This document shows, piece after piece, positions 18,249 through 28,883 of a stretch of DNA of 64,000 bases. Both the position numbers and the translations under genes were made by a program. Source of the DNA: JBFHNV01 sp041593595 (GTDB lineage: Bacteria; Pseudomonadota; Gammaproteobacteria; HK1); NCBI GenBank assembly GCA_041593595.1, contig JBFHNV010000001.1:55911-119910 (forward strand), written 5' to 3'. The notes beneath the pieces are model-generated. The model did no database searches. It saw only the letters and a program-made list of their open reading frames with translations, and was not told the origin of the DNA. Position 1 is the first letter of the stretch. The number at the start of each line of letters is the position of its first letter.

Positions 18249-19490
18249 TTACCGCACAGCCGCGGCCGGGAGCTCGCCGGGATAGCCCTTCGGCACCACC
18301 ACGACGCCCTTGGGGGTGACCTCGAAGCGGGCCGCGTCGTCGCGGCCGTCGAAGCCGATGCGCGTGCCCGGCGGGATGCGCGCGTACTTGTCGATGATGC
18401 AGTTGCGCAGCTCCGCGCCTTCGCCCACCTCCACCGCGTCGAACAGGATGCAGCGCTCGACGCTCGCCGAGTCGTTCACACGCACCTGCGGGCACAGCAC
18501 CGAATGGCTCACGGCACCCCCCGTGATCACGGTGCCGTTGGAGACGATGGAGTTCACGAACAGCCCCTCGTTGCCCTTGCGGCTGCCCACCGTGCGCGCC
18601 GGCGGCAGGCGTCGCGAGTGGCTCCAGATGGGCCAGTCGGTCTGGTAGAGATCCAGCGGCGGCACCGGCTCGAGCAGCGCCATGTTGGCCTCGAAGTACG
18701 CGTCCAGCCCCGCCACGGGGCTGAAGAAGCGGTCCTGGGACACGCGCCCCTCGCGCCCACCGAAGCGGTAGCCGTACACGCGATGCCCGGCCACCAGGTC
18801 CGGCAGTAGCTGCGCCTCGATCCCGCCCGGGACGTTGGCGCCGCGCAGTCCCCGCTCCAGCAGCGCCGCGAGCACCTGCGCCTCCACCACCATCACCCCC
18901 ATGGTCGCGGTCACGTCAGTCCCGGGCGGCGGCGTGGGCGCCGCGTGGCCGGCGTGGAAGGCGGTCACGTGTCCGGACCCGTCCAGCTCCACCCGGTCGA
19001 GTCCGCCGGCACGTGCGGCGGGCACGTCCACCACGCCCAGGGTCACCTGCGCGCGGTGCGCGCGGTGACTTTCCAGCAGCGCGGCGTAGTCCATGCGGTA
19101 GACGTGCCCGCCGGTGAGCACCAGCACGTGGCGGGCGCCGCTTCGCCGGATCAGGAACAGGTTCTCCGCCACCGCCTGGGCGCTGCCCGCGTACCAGCGC
19201 TCGCCGTCGTGGATCTGCGGCGGGATGGCGGTAATGAACTCGCCGAGCTCCGGGTTGAACACCGCCCACGCGGCGCGCAGGTGCTCGTGCAGGGAGTAGG
19301 CGTGGTATTCGGTGAGCACGTACACCCGGCGCAACCCCGAGTGCAGGCAGTTGCTGAGCACGAAGTCGATGATGCGGTACTCGCCGCCGAAGGGCACCGC
19401 CGCCTTGGCCCGGTCGCGGGTCAGCGGTCCGAGCGCCGCCCCGCGCTCGCCGGCCATCACGATGGTGACGGTCTCGTCGAGGATGGACAT
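18249..19490 (-). CDS. GlgC-like protein lacking ADP-glucose pyrophosphorylase catalytic residues
   Basis: This 413-residue protein has the full fold of bacterial ADP-glucose pyrophosphorylase: a nucleotidyltransferase domain, then a left-handed beta-helix from about residue 290. Recognisable family blocks include AVPFGGEYRIIDFVLSNCLH and GLFVNSIVSNGTVITGG. Four sites essential in E. coli GlgC are changed. The GGRG loop reads GERG (14-17). The Asp of GTADAV is Gln105. The VEKP substrate loop is missing near 179-183. The Asp of WRDVGT is lost near 256-261. The lysine after RA (Lys29) is kept. This suggests a non-catalytic or regulatory homologue, like GlgD of Firmicutes, or a changed substrate. 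A GTG at 19511 is an alternative start. Confidence 0.82.
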   Translation of the reverse strand: MSILDETVTIVMAGERGAALGPLTRDRAKAAVPFGGEYRIIDFVLSNCLHSGLRRVYVLTEYHAYSLHEHLRAAWAVFNPELGEFITAIPPQIHDGERWYAGSAQAVAENLFLIRRSGARHVLVLTGGHVYRMDYAALLESHRAHRAQVTLGVVDVPAARAGGLDRVELDGSGHVTAFHAGHAAPTPPPGTDVTATMGVMVVEAQVLAALLERGLRGANVPGGIEAQLLPDLVAGHRVYGYRFGGREGRVSQDRFFSPVAGLDAYFEANMALLEPVPPLDLYQTDWPIWSHSRRLPPARTVGSRKGNEGLFVNSIVSNGTVITGGAVSHSVLCPQVRVNDSASVERCILFDAVEVGEGAELRNCIIDKYARIPPGTRIGFDGRDDAARFEVTPKGVVVVPKGYPGELPAAAVR

Positions 19491-19701
19491 GCTCTCGATC
19501 GGCCTCGGCACGGCAACATGCCAGCGGCAACACTACCCGCGATCGGCGCCCCCGGGGAGATCCTGCCCGTCCGCTGCAGGCCCTTGGCACCACCTGCCTG
19601 CCGGCCCGCACCGCGATCCGGCGCCTTCGCGAGCCGCCTTTCCCCGCTGCGATCCCTGCACCCCGGCGACGGAGGGGCGCTTGCGACGTGCCCGGGTCCG
19701 A

Positions 19702-22608
<2,907 letters not shown>

Positions 22609-22664
22609 CGCTTCGTGTTCCTGAGTAGGTGTTCCGAATTTCAGATCACCGGCCAAGGAGGAGG

Positions 22665-22756
22665 AAGGCATGGGTCGATGCGCCCCGCCGTGAACCCGTC
22701 CCTGGGGGCTCGGAGGCGGCGTCCATGCCGCCTACGAGCGCCTCGACCCATGCCTT
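22665..22756. repeat. Palindromic element between gcvH and gcvP
   Basis: Perfect 14-bp inverted repeats (AAGGCATGGGTCGA and its complement) bound the element at 22665-22678 and 22743-22756. Inside is a second hairpin, AGGCGGC/GCCGCCT with a six-base loop. The interior 22674-22720 matches 18008-18054 at 43 of 47 positions. It lies between two co-oriented genes, so it could form a stable RNA stem affecting gcvP expression. Confidence 0.75.
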
Positions 22757-22800
22757 GCTTCGCATCACTACTGGTCTTCAGCGCAATTCGCGACAGGCAA

Positions 22801-23181
22801 TCAGCCGAGGCCCTCCACGTAGGCCTCGTAGGCGTCCTCGTCCATCAGGTCCTCGAGCTCTTCCGGGTCGTCCACCTTCATGCGCATGAACCAGCCGTCG
22901 CCGGTGGCGTCGCTGTTGATCCGCTCCGGCTCGTCGGCAAGCACCTCGTTGACCTCGGTCACCGTCCCGGTCGCCGGGGCCTTGAGCTCGCCGGCAGCCT
23001 TCACCGACTCGATGACCGCGCACTCCTGGCCCTTCTCCACCTCCTGACCCGGCGTGGGCAGCTCCACGAACACGATCTCGCCGAGCTGGTCCTGGGCATA
23101 GTCGGTGATGCCCACCACCGCGGTGCCGTCGCTCTCCATGCGGATCCACTCGTGATCCTCGGTGAACTTCATCGCGCTCAT
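22801..23181 (-). CDS. gcvH: Glycine cleavage system H protein
   Basis: This 126-residue lipoyl carrier shuttles the aminomethyl intermediate among the P, T and L proteins. The lipoylated lysine lies in the hallmark ESVKAAGELKAP near residue 64, and the N-terminus KFTEDHEWIR is typical. The ATG at 23181 is preceded by GGGGAGGCGGAG; an upstream in-frame start at 23247 adds residues foreign to the family. The gene is first of the gcvH-gcvP unit and diverges from the TPR/oxygenase gene over 199 bases. No glycine riboswitch fold is apparent in that leader. Confidence 0.95.
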   Translation of the reverse strand: MSAMKFTEDHEWIRMESDGTAVVGITDYAQDQLGEIVFVELPTPGQEVEKGQECAVIESVKAAGELKAPATGTVTEVNEVLADEPERINSDATGDGWFMRMKVDDPEELEDLMDEDAYEAYVEGLG

Positions 23182-23380
23182 TGTCTCCGCCTCCCCGTCC
23201 GTCTCGTCGTGGTGAATCACGCGCGAGGCGCATGGTACCGCGCCCACTCGCCGCCATCCGCCCTCGGCCGGGCACGGGCACGCTTCTGGGACGGGTGCGA
23301 CAAGCCTACCGTGCGGGGCGGGTCGTCAAAAAGTCGCGCGACGCCTGGAGCCCGGGCGGCGCCCGCGCGACAATCGCGCC

Positions 23381-25105
23381 ATGTCACGCCCGAACCCATC
23401 CGCCGACCCCGACCGGCTCGTGGCCGAGGGCCTGCGCCGTCACGGCGCGGGCGACCTGGACGGGGCGGACGGCCTCTACCGCCAGGCGCTGCGCCTGCGC
23501 CCGGACCATCCGGACGCGCTGCACCTGCACGGGGTGGTGGCGCACCAGCGCGGACGCCATCAGGAGGCGGTGGACAGCATCGGCCGGGCGCTCGCGCTGC
23601 GGCCCGGCAATCCGGCGTTCCTGAACAACCTGGGCGAGGCCTACCGGGGCCAGCGCCAGTTCAACGAGGCCATCGACTGCTACCGCCGCGCCCTCGCCGC
23701 CAGCCCCCGGGACGCCCACGCGCTCAACAACCTGGGCCTCGCCCTGCACCACTCCCACCGCTTCCACGAGGCCGGGCAGGCCTTCGCCGAGGCCCTGGCG
23801 GCGAGCCCGGGGGACCCGGAGATCCTTGCCAATCTCGGGCACCTGCACCGGGACCGGGGCGACCTGGAGGGGGCGCTTGCCCGCTACCGGGACGCCGTCG
23901 AGGCCGCGCCGGGCTTCGCACCGGCCCACGCCTGGCTCGGCGTGACGCTCTACGAGCTGGGGCAGGGCACGCAGGCGGTGGCAGCGCTGACCCGCGCCAC
24001 GGAGCTGGCGCCGCTGGACGTGGAAGCCCACAACAACCTGAAACGGGTGCGCTGGAACCTGGATCAGCGCGAGCACCTGCACGACTCCTTCCGCCGCGCC
24101 TGCGAGCGGCTGCCCCGGATGCCGGACGCGCACCTCAACCTGGCGGAGAGCCTGCTGCTGAGCGACGAGTACGCGGCGGCCCGCGCCGCGGTGGACGCGG
24201 CGCTGGCGCTCGCGCCCGGCTCGGCGCGGGCGCACTCCCTCATGGGCCGAGCGCTGGCCGGCCTCGGTCGACGCGAGGAGGCGGTGGCGGCCCACGAGCG
24301 GGCGCTGGCCCTGGATCCGGAGGATCCGCTGCTGCGCGAGGAGTGCGCCGGCGCGCTGCTGCTCGCGGGCCGCCCGGCACGGGCCCGCGAGGTGCTGGCC
24401 CACGGGCACGCGACGGCGCCGCGGCGCAGCGGCATCCTGGCGCGCATGACCATCGCCATGAACGAGCTGCGTGACCCGCAGGTGACCGCGCTGGTGGACT
24501 ACCGACGCTTCGTGCACCCGCAGCTCATCCACGTGCCCGAGGGCTTCGCGAATCTGGAGAGCTTCAACGCCGCCCTGCACGCGGAGCTCGAGCGTCAGCA
24601 TCTGACCCCCAACCACGCCCTGGAGCAGACCATGCGTGGCGGCACCCAGACGCTGAACAACCTGTTCCAGAACCCCACCGGGCTGGTGGCGGTGCTGAAG
24701 CGCCACATCGAGCAGGTGGTGGACGCCTACGTGGGATCACTGCCGGACGACCCCTCCCACCCCTTCCTGCGCTACAGGAACCCGCGCTACGTGTTCACCG
24801 GCGCCTGGTCCACGATCCTCCGTGGCGGCGGCTACGACGGCAGCCACATCCACAACGAGGGCTGGCTGTCGGGCACCTACTACGTGCGCGTGCCGGAGCT
24901 CACGCCTGCGCAGCATGCTGCCCGAGAGGGCTACATCCAGTTCGGCGAGCCGCCGCCCATGTTCGCGAGCCCGCGCAACGTGACCGAGCGCGCCGTAGCA
25001 CCCGAGGTCGGCCTCGCGGTGCTGTTCCCGTCCTACTACTGGCACGGCGTGCGGCGGTTCGACGGCGGCGGGGTGCGCCACTCGGTGTCGTTCGATATCG
25101 TGTGA
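23381..25105 (+). CDS. TPR protein with C-terminal putative 2-oxoglutarate/Fe(II) oxygenase domain
   Basis: This 574-residue protein has about eight to nine tetratricopeptide repeats in residues 10-340 (for example NNLGEAYRGQRQFNEAIDCY and NNLGLALHHSHRFHEAG). These are followed by a linker and a double-stranded beta-helix domain at about 455-574. That domain reads SHIHNEGWLSGTYYVRVP, then VLFPSYYWHGV, then RHSVSFDI. This matches the putative 2OG-Fe(II) oxygenase family, with metal His residues and an Arg for 2-oxoglutarate. TPR plus this domain often modifies protein or peptide substrates, but the target is unknown. The ATG at 23381 has no clear ribosome-binding site. A short GC hairpin (25113-25129) follows the stop. 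Confidence 0.82.
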   Translation: MSRPNPSADPDRLVAEGLRRHGAGDLDGADGLYRQALRLRPDHPDALHLHGVVAHQRGRHQEAVDSIGRALALRPGNPAFLNNLGEAYRGQRQFNEAIDCYRRALAASPRDAHALNNLGLALHHSHRFHEAGQAFAEALAASPGDPEILANLGHLHRDRGDLEGALARYRDAVEAAPGFAPAHAWLGVTLYELGQGTQAVAALTRATELAPLDVEAHNNLKRVRWNLDQREHLHDSFRRACERLPRMPDAHLNLAESLLLSDEYAAARAAVDAALALAPGSARAHSLMGRALAGLGRREEAVAAHERALALDPEDPLLREECAGALLLAGRPARAREVLAHGHATAPRRSGILARMTIAMNELRDPQVTALVDYRRFVHPQLIHVPEGFANLESFNAALHAELERQHLTPNHALEQTMRGGTQTLNNLFQNPTGLVAVLKRHIEQVVDAYVGSLPDDPSHPFLRYRNPRYVFTGAWSTILRGGGYDGSHIHNEGWLSGTYYVRVPELTPAQHAAREGYIQFGEPPPMFASPRNVTERAVAPEVGLAVLFPSYYWHGVRRFDGGGVRHSVSFDIV

Positions 25106-25446
25106 CCTGCGGAGCGACGCTCCGTCGCTGCGTCCGAGTATCGATATTCCTGGCGAGCCGGGCCCAGCGTGTCGGAATTCTTGACACCGCGTCGGCTCCT
25201 GCGCGGCGGTGGCCCTGCAAGCCACTGATCGCACGGACCATGACCTGCTCTGGCAAGGATCTTGCTCCGCTACCCGCCCGGCGACGGCCGAGGTAATCGG
25301 CCCAGCAAGAGGAATCGGATGCCTGATGCGGTGCGACGGCCCGCGCTGGCGGGCCTGCTCCACGCAGGTACCGGTCTCGCGGCTGTCATTGCATTCAGCC
25401 GGACCGCACATGGGCCGGCCATTCACGTCAACCGGAGGATGGGTAT
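25106..25446. other. Gene-free stretch of 341 bases
   Basis: I see no convincing gene here. It begins with a seven-base-pair hairpin, AGCGACG/CGTCGCT at 25113-25129, without a T run. A weak plus-strand frame at 25262-25450 has no recognisable features. The end of the stretch should hold the promoter and the GGAGGA ribosome-binding site of the next gene. Confidence 0.5.
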
Positions 25447-25983
25447 ATGAAAGCTGGAAGTTCACGGTCGCTGTTGATGCTCACGCTCCTCGTGCTGGCG
25501 TTTCCCGCCGCGGCGGAGACGGACTGCAAGGAGGTCAGGGGGCGCATCACGTCGCAGCTCGTCTCGCCGCCCGCGACGTTCTCCAACGGCGACCCGTGCA
25601 CCAGCCCGCTCGGCCTGTGCACCGAGGGCCGGTTCACAGGCCCCCTCAAGGGAAGATTCCGGTTCGTCGCCGAGACCCTGACGCCCTTCGCAGCCCTGGG
25701 CGCCGCCGCACCCCTCGACGTGGCGGCCACCACCGGCACGCTGGAGCTCACGACCCGCTACTGCCATGGCACCCTGGTGCTGCTCGACAACTCCGCCTTT
25801 TCCCTCAGTGCCGACGGCTCCGTCGGCGGCATCGAGACCGTGGACGGCGCCGCGAGCACCGGCGGCTGCGCCGACGCCAGCGGCCGGCTACGCATCGAGG
25901 GGGTGTTCATGGAAGGGTGCGTGGACTGCCGCTACGAAGGCGAGATCTGCGCCCTCGGACGGGGCGGCCGAGACGAAGACTAA
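25447..25983 (+). CDS. Small exported cysteine-containing protein of unknown function
   Basis: This 178-residue protein starts with a textbook Sec signal peptide (MKAGSSRSLLMLTLLVLAF, cleavage after AAA). The mature part has eight Cys, including CxxC in GCVDCRYEGE, which suggests disulfides in an oxidising compartment. The rest is rich in Gly, Thr and Leu with alternating hydrophobics, consistent with a beta-barrel or beta-sandwich. GGAGGA lies about 10 bases upstream of the ATG. I do not recognise a family. It converges on the EEP-family gene, and a perfect-looking stem-loop follows its stop. Confidence 0.75.
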   Translation: MKAGSSRSLLMLTLLVLAFPAAAETDCKEVRGRITSQLVSPPATFSNGDPCTSPLGLCTEGRFTGPLKGRFRFVAETLTPFAALGAAAPLDVAATTGTLELTTRYCHGTLVLLDNSAFSLSADGSVGGIETVDGAASTGGCADASGRLRIEGVFMEGCVDCRYEGEICALGRGGRDED

Positions 25984-25986
25984 TCG

Positions 25987-26032
25987 GGGGACGGTGTACC
26001 TATTCTCCGCGTGGAACAGGTATACCGTCCCC
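25987..26032. terminator. Strong stem-loop between convergent genes
   Basis: Arms at 25987-26004 and 26015-26032 pair at 16 of 18 positions around a 10-base loop. The element follows the stop of the exported protein. It also encodes the last residues and stop codon (26000-26002) of the EEP-family gene on the other strand. Its GGGGACGGTATACC core looks like a dispersed repeat that doubles as a bidirectional terminator. Confidence 0.6.
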
Positions 26033-26707
26033 GGATTCCAGCCGCGCCACCACCGGCAGGTGGTCCGACGCCCGCGCGGCCAGTGGCGAGCGGTGTACGA
26101 CCAGCTCGTGCACCACCTCCCGGGGCGAGACCTGGATACGGTCCAGGGCGAGCAACGGCCAGCGTGCCGGGTAGGTGCGCGGCGCCGGCAGCGGGCCGGC
26201 GCCGGGACGCCCGAACAGGTCCGGCCCGCGCCAGCGCGCCACGTTGAAATCCGCGAGCACCGCGGTCACCGGCGCCCGGTGGCGGGCCAACGCGGCGCGC
26301 AGGGCCGCGAGCTGGCGCCGCCGCTCGCGCAGGCGCAGCCCCAGGTGCGCGACCACCACGCGGATGCGGCCGCCGGGCGCGTCCACCTCCACGTCCAAAG
26401 CGCCGCGCGGCTCGTAGGGCGCCACCGACAGGTCCAATCTGCGCACCGCCACCGGCGGCCAGCGGGTGAGGAGCAGGTTCCCGTACTGGCCGCGCTCGGC
26501 CACGATGTTGGGGCCTGCTACCGCGTGGAACCCGGTGCCGTCCCTGAGCGCCCGGAAGGCGTCCGCGTGGGCGCCGGCGCGGGAGTCCACCTCCTGCAGC
26601 CCCACCGCGTCGACAGCCATCTCCTGGATGACGCCGAGGATGCGCGAAGGCGAGAAGCGCCCGTCACTGCCCACGCAGCCGTGCACGTTGTAGCTCGCGA
26701 GCCGCAC
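26000..26707 (-). CDS. Endonuclease/exonuclease/phosphatase-family protein
   Basis: This 235-residue DNase I-like phosphodiesterase has the expected order of motifs: SYNVHGCVG with the catalytic Asn, GLQEVDS with the metal Glu, the central VVAHLGL, the ADFN block, and the terminal SDHLPVVA with Asp-His. It lacks a signal peptide. It starts 13 bases after the PLD/VTT stop, so it is probably co-transcribed with that phospholipase-like gene, a pairing that suggests a role in phospholipid or phosphodiester turnover. The last dozen codons lie in the stem-loop element, so the native C-terminus may have been replaced. Confidence 0.85.
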   Translation of the reverse strand: MRLASYNVHGCVGSDGRFSPSRILGVIQEMAVDAVGLQEVDSRAGAHADAFRALRDGTGFHAVAGPNIVAERGQYGNLLLTRWPPVAVRRLDLSVAPYEPRGALDVEVDAPGGRIRVVVAHLGLRLRERRRQLAALRAALARHRAPVTAVLADFNVARWRGPDLFGRPGAGPLPAPRTYPARWPLLALDRIQVSPREVVHELVVHRSPLAARASDHLPVVARLESGDGIPVPRGE

Positions 26708-26720
26708 GCGGGCAGGTTGC

Positions 26721-28883
26721 TCAGTCGGCCGCGTCGTTGGCCCGGCGCCCGGCGCCGCCCTGCCGGCGCGCGCTGAGGGCCTCCACCGCCCGGTGCATCG
26801 CGAAGCTCAGCGCGATCCACAGCAGCACCACGAGCCCGAGGGCGAACATGTTCCCTGCGCTGGGCTCCATGAGGACCCGCTCGACCCGGTGCCCGAAGGC
26901 AGCCAGCACGGCGGTGCCGGGCAGCATGCCGGCGAAGGTTCCCAGCAGGAAGTCCCGCCAGGATACCGACAGCGCCCCGGCCACCAGGTTGATGAGGGTG
27001 AAGGGGGCCACCGGCACCATGCGTACCGTGAGCACCGCGAGGAAGCCGCGGTCGCGGATCGCGGTGGCCACCCGGTGCACCATGCCGCTGGAGAAGCGCC
27101 GGATCACACCGGCGCCGAGCCACTGGCCCACCACGTAGCAAGCCGCCGCGCTCGCCAGCGAGCCGACCATCGCGTAGGCGAAGCCGAACCATGGCCCGAA
27201 CACGATCACGACCGCCGCGTTCATCACCGTGATCGGCACCGAGACCAGCCCCGCGGCCACGTAGATCGCGAGCAGCACCAGGGGGACCCAGGGGCTCGGC
27301 CGCACGCCGTCCAGCCAGCGCTGGGTGTTCTCCACGCTCACCATGTCCGCCAGCGGCGTGTACTGCCATGCCAGCGCCAGCGCGACGACGACGCCGCTCA
27401 GGGCTACCAGCCCGGCGATGCCCGAGGCCCGCGAGGCGTACTCCTGCACCGTGTCGCGGAACTCCTCCACCAGGTCGGCGGTGTCCAGCGGCGACGGGGG
27501 ATCGCCCACCGTCTCGACGATGCTCTCGATGCCGGGCCGCTGCGGTGCCGTGGGGCGCACCGGCTCCAGGCGGCGCGCTCCCTCGTGCCGCGCGATGGCG
27601 CCCAGCACGGAGCCCGCGTCACGCACCGCGTCGCGCAGCGTGTCCGCATCGAGGCCCAGGTGCTCGGCCAGCAGGCCGTCGCGCACGCCGGCGATGAACG
27701 TGGCCTCGGCGCCGGACCCGTCGACGGCCTCCACGGCCAGGTCGCACTCGGTGTCCACCCCCATGGATCGCTTGGTGAAGTTCGACGAGGACACCATGCA
27801 CAGGCGCTCGTCGACGACGCAGACCTTGGCGTGCACCATGACCGTCTCGCCGTCCACCATGGGGCAGAACGCACCCAGGCGGCCGTGACGGTCCGCGTCC
27901 CCGAGCCAGCGCAGGAAGCGGTCCCGCAGCACCCCCATGGTGCCCTCCTCCAGCCAGCCGGAGCAGGTCCGGGGCATCACCAGCACCACCTCCGGGCCGT
28001 CCTCCTCGCGCAGCCGCTCACCCAGCGCCTCGGCCAGTCGCTGGGAGGTGAAGTACTGGTTCTCCAGGTAGATCACCCGGCGCGCCGCGGCGATAGCGTC
28101 CACGTACAGCCGCTCCACCTCCCGCACCTCCTCGACGGGGCCGCCCGGCGGCAGCGTACGGGCGATGGCCACCCGGGTGTTCTGCAGCTCTGGAGGCACG
28201 CCCTCGGGCCACGGGTCACCACGCGTTGCGGGCGACTCGAGCCGCGTGCCGGTCGCCGCGTGCCAGCGCGCACGCGCGAGCTCGCCCAGCGCCGCCGCGG
28301 CGTCTCCTGCCACCAGCATCTGCACGTCGTGGAACGGGCCGTAGGGGCGCCCGGACACCTGCCGGCGGCGGGGATCCTCCGGGCGGTGCTCCCGGGTGTC
28401 CCAGCGCGAGTCCGAGAGATCCAGCCCGCCGGAGAACGCCACCCGGTCATCCACCACCACGATCTTCTGGTGGTGGGAGCCGCCGAAGGGAATGGTGTCG
28501 TCGAACACCACGTGCACCCGGTCCTCGCTCTTCAGCCGCATGCGCACGGACGGGAACGGCTCGCGTTCCAGCGCGTAGAGCACGGCAAAGTCCCACAGCA
28601 GCACGTGCACGTGCAGATCCGGGCGCGTGCTGGCCACGTGGTTCAGCAGGTCCAGCAGGGTGACCGGCGCGCCGTCGTGCGGATCGTCCTTCACCAGCGC
28701 GATGCGCCCGTCGAAGTCCCATCCGAGGATCAGCACCTGGCGCTCGGCGGCCAGCAGCGCCGAGCGCAGGGCCGCGAAGTAGGCCTCGCCATCCACCAGC
28801 ACGGCGAGCCGCGACGCTTGCTCGAGGCGCCAGCAGTTCAGACCTGGTTCGAGCAGCACCCTCGCGGCGCCCGTGTCAGGCAA
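26721..28883 (-). CDS. Phospholipase D-family protein fused to a VTT (DedA-like) membrane domain
   Basis: This is a 720-residue two-part protein. Residues 1-470 form a phospholipase D domain with two HKD motifs: SHHQKIVVVDD, with His138, Lys140 and Asp145, and VHAKVCVVDERL. Both are intact, so it should hydrolyse or transfer phosphatidyl groups, as in cardiolipin synthases. Residues 515-705 form about five membrane segments of the VTT/SNARE-associated family, seen in DedA and lipid scramblases. The fusion places a phospholipid headgroup enzyme beside a membrane lipid domain. Its ATG lies inside the 3' end of the MFS gene (8-base overlap), and the EEP gene follows, giving a three-gene unit. 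Confidence 0.9.
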   Translation of the reverse strand: MPDTGAARVLLEPGLNCWRLEQASRLAVLVDGEAYFAALRSALLAAERQVLILGWDFDGRIALVKDDPHDGAPVTLLDLLNHVASTRPDLHVHVLLWDFAVLYALEREPFPSVRMRLKSEDRVHVVFDDTIPFGGSHHQKIVVVDDRVAFSGGLDLSDSRWDTREHRPEDPRRRQVSGRPYGPFHDVQMLVAGDAAAALGELARARWHAATGTRLESPATRGDPWPEGVPPELQNTRVAIARTLPPGGPVEEVREVERLYVDAIAAARRVIYLENQYFTSQRLAEALGERLREEDGPEVVLVMPRTCSGWLEEGTMGVLRDRFLRWLGDADRHGRLGAFCPMVDGETVMVHAKVCVVDERLCMVSSSNFTKRSMGVDTECDLAVEAVDGSGAEATFIAGVRDGLLAEHLGLDADTLRDAVRDAGSVLGAIARHEGARRLEPVRPTAPQRPGIESIVETVGDPPSPLDTADLVEEFRDTVQEYASRASGIAGLVALSGVVVALALAWQYTPLADMVSVENTQRWLDGVRPSPWVPLVLLAIYVAAGLVSVPITVMNAAVVIVFGPWFGFAYAMVGSLASAAACYVVGQWLGAGVIRRFSSGMVHRVATAIRDRGFLAVLTVRMVPVAPFTLINLVAGALSVSWRDFLLGTFAGMLPGTAVLAAFGHRVERVLMEPSAGNMFALGLVVLLWIALSFAMHRAVEALSARRQGGAGRRANDAAD

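Noticed and set aside
23182..23380. A glycine riboswitch or a firm promoter upstream of gcvH
   Set aside because: No glycine-aptamer hallmarks are visible. A TTGACG hexamer exists at 23324-23329 (minus strand), but spacing (15) and the -10 match are poor.
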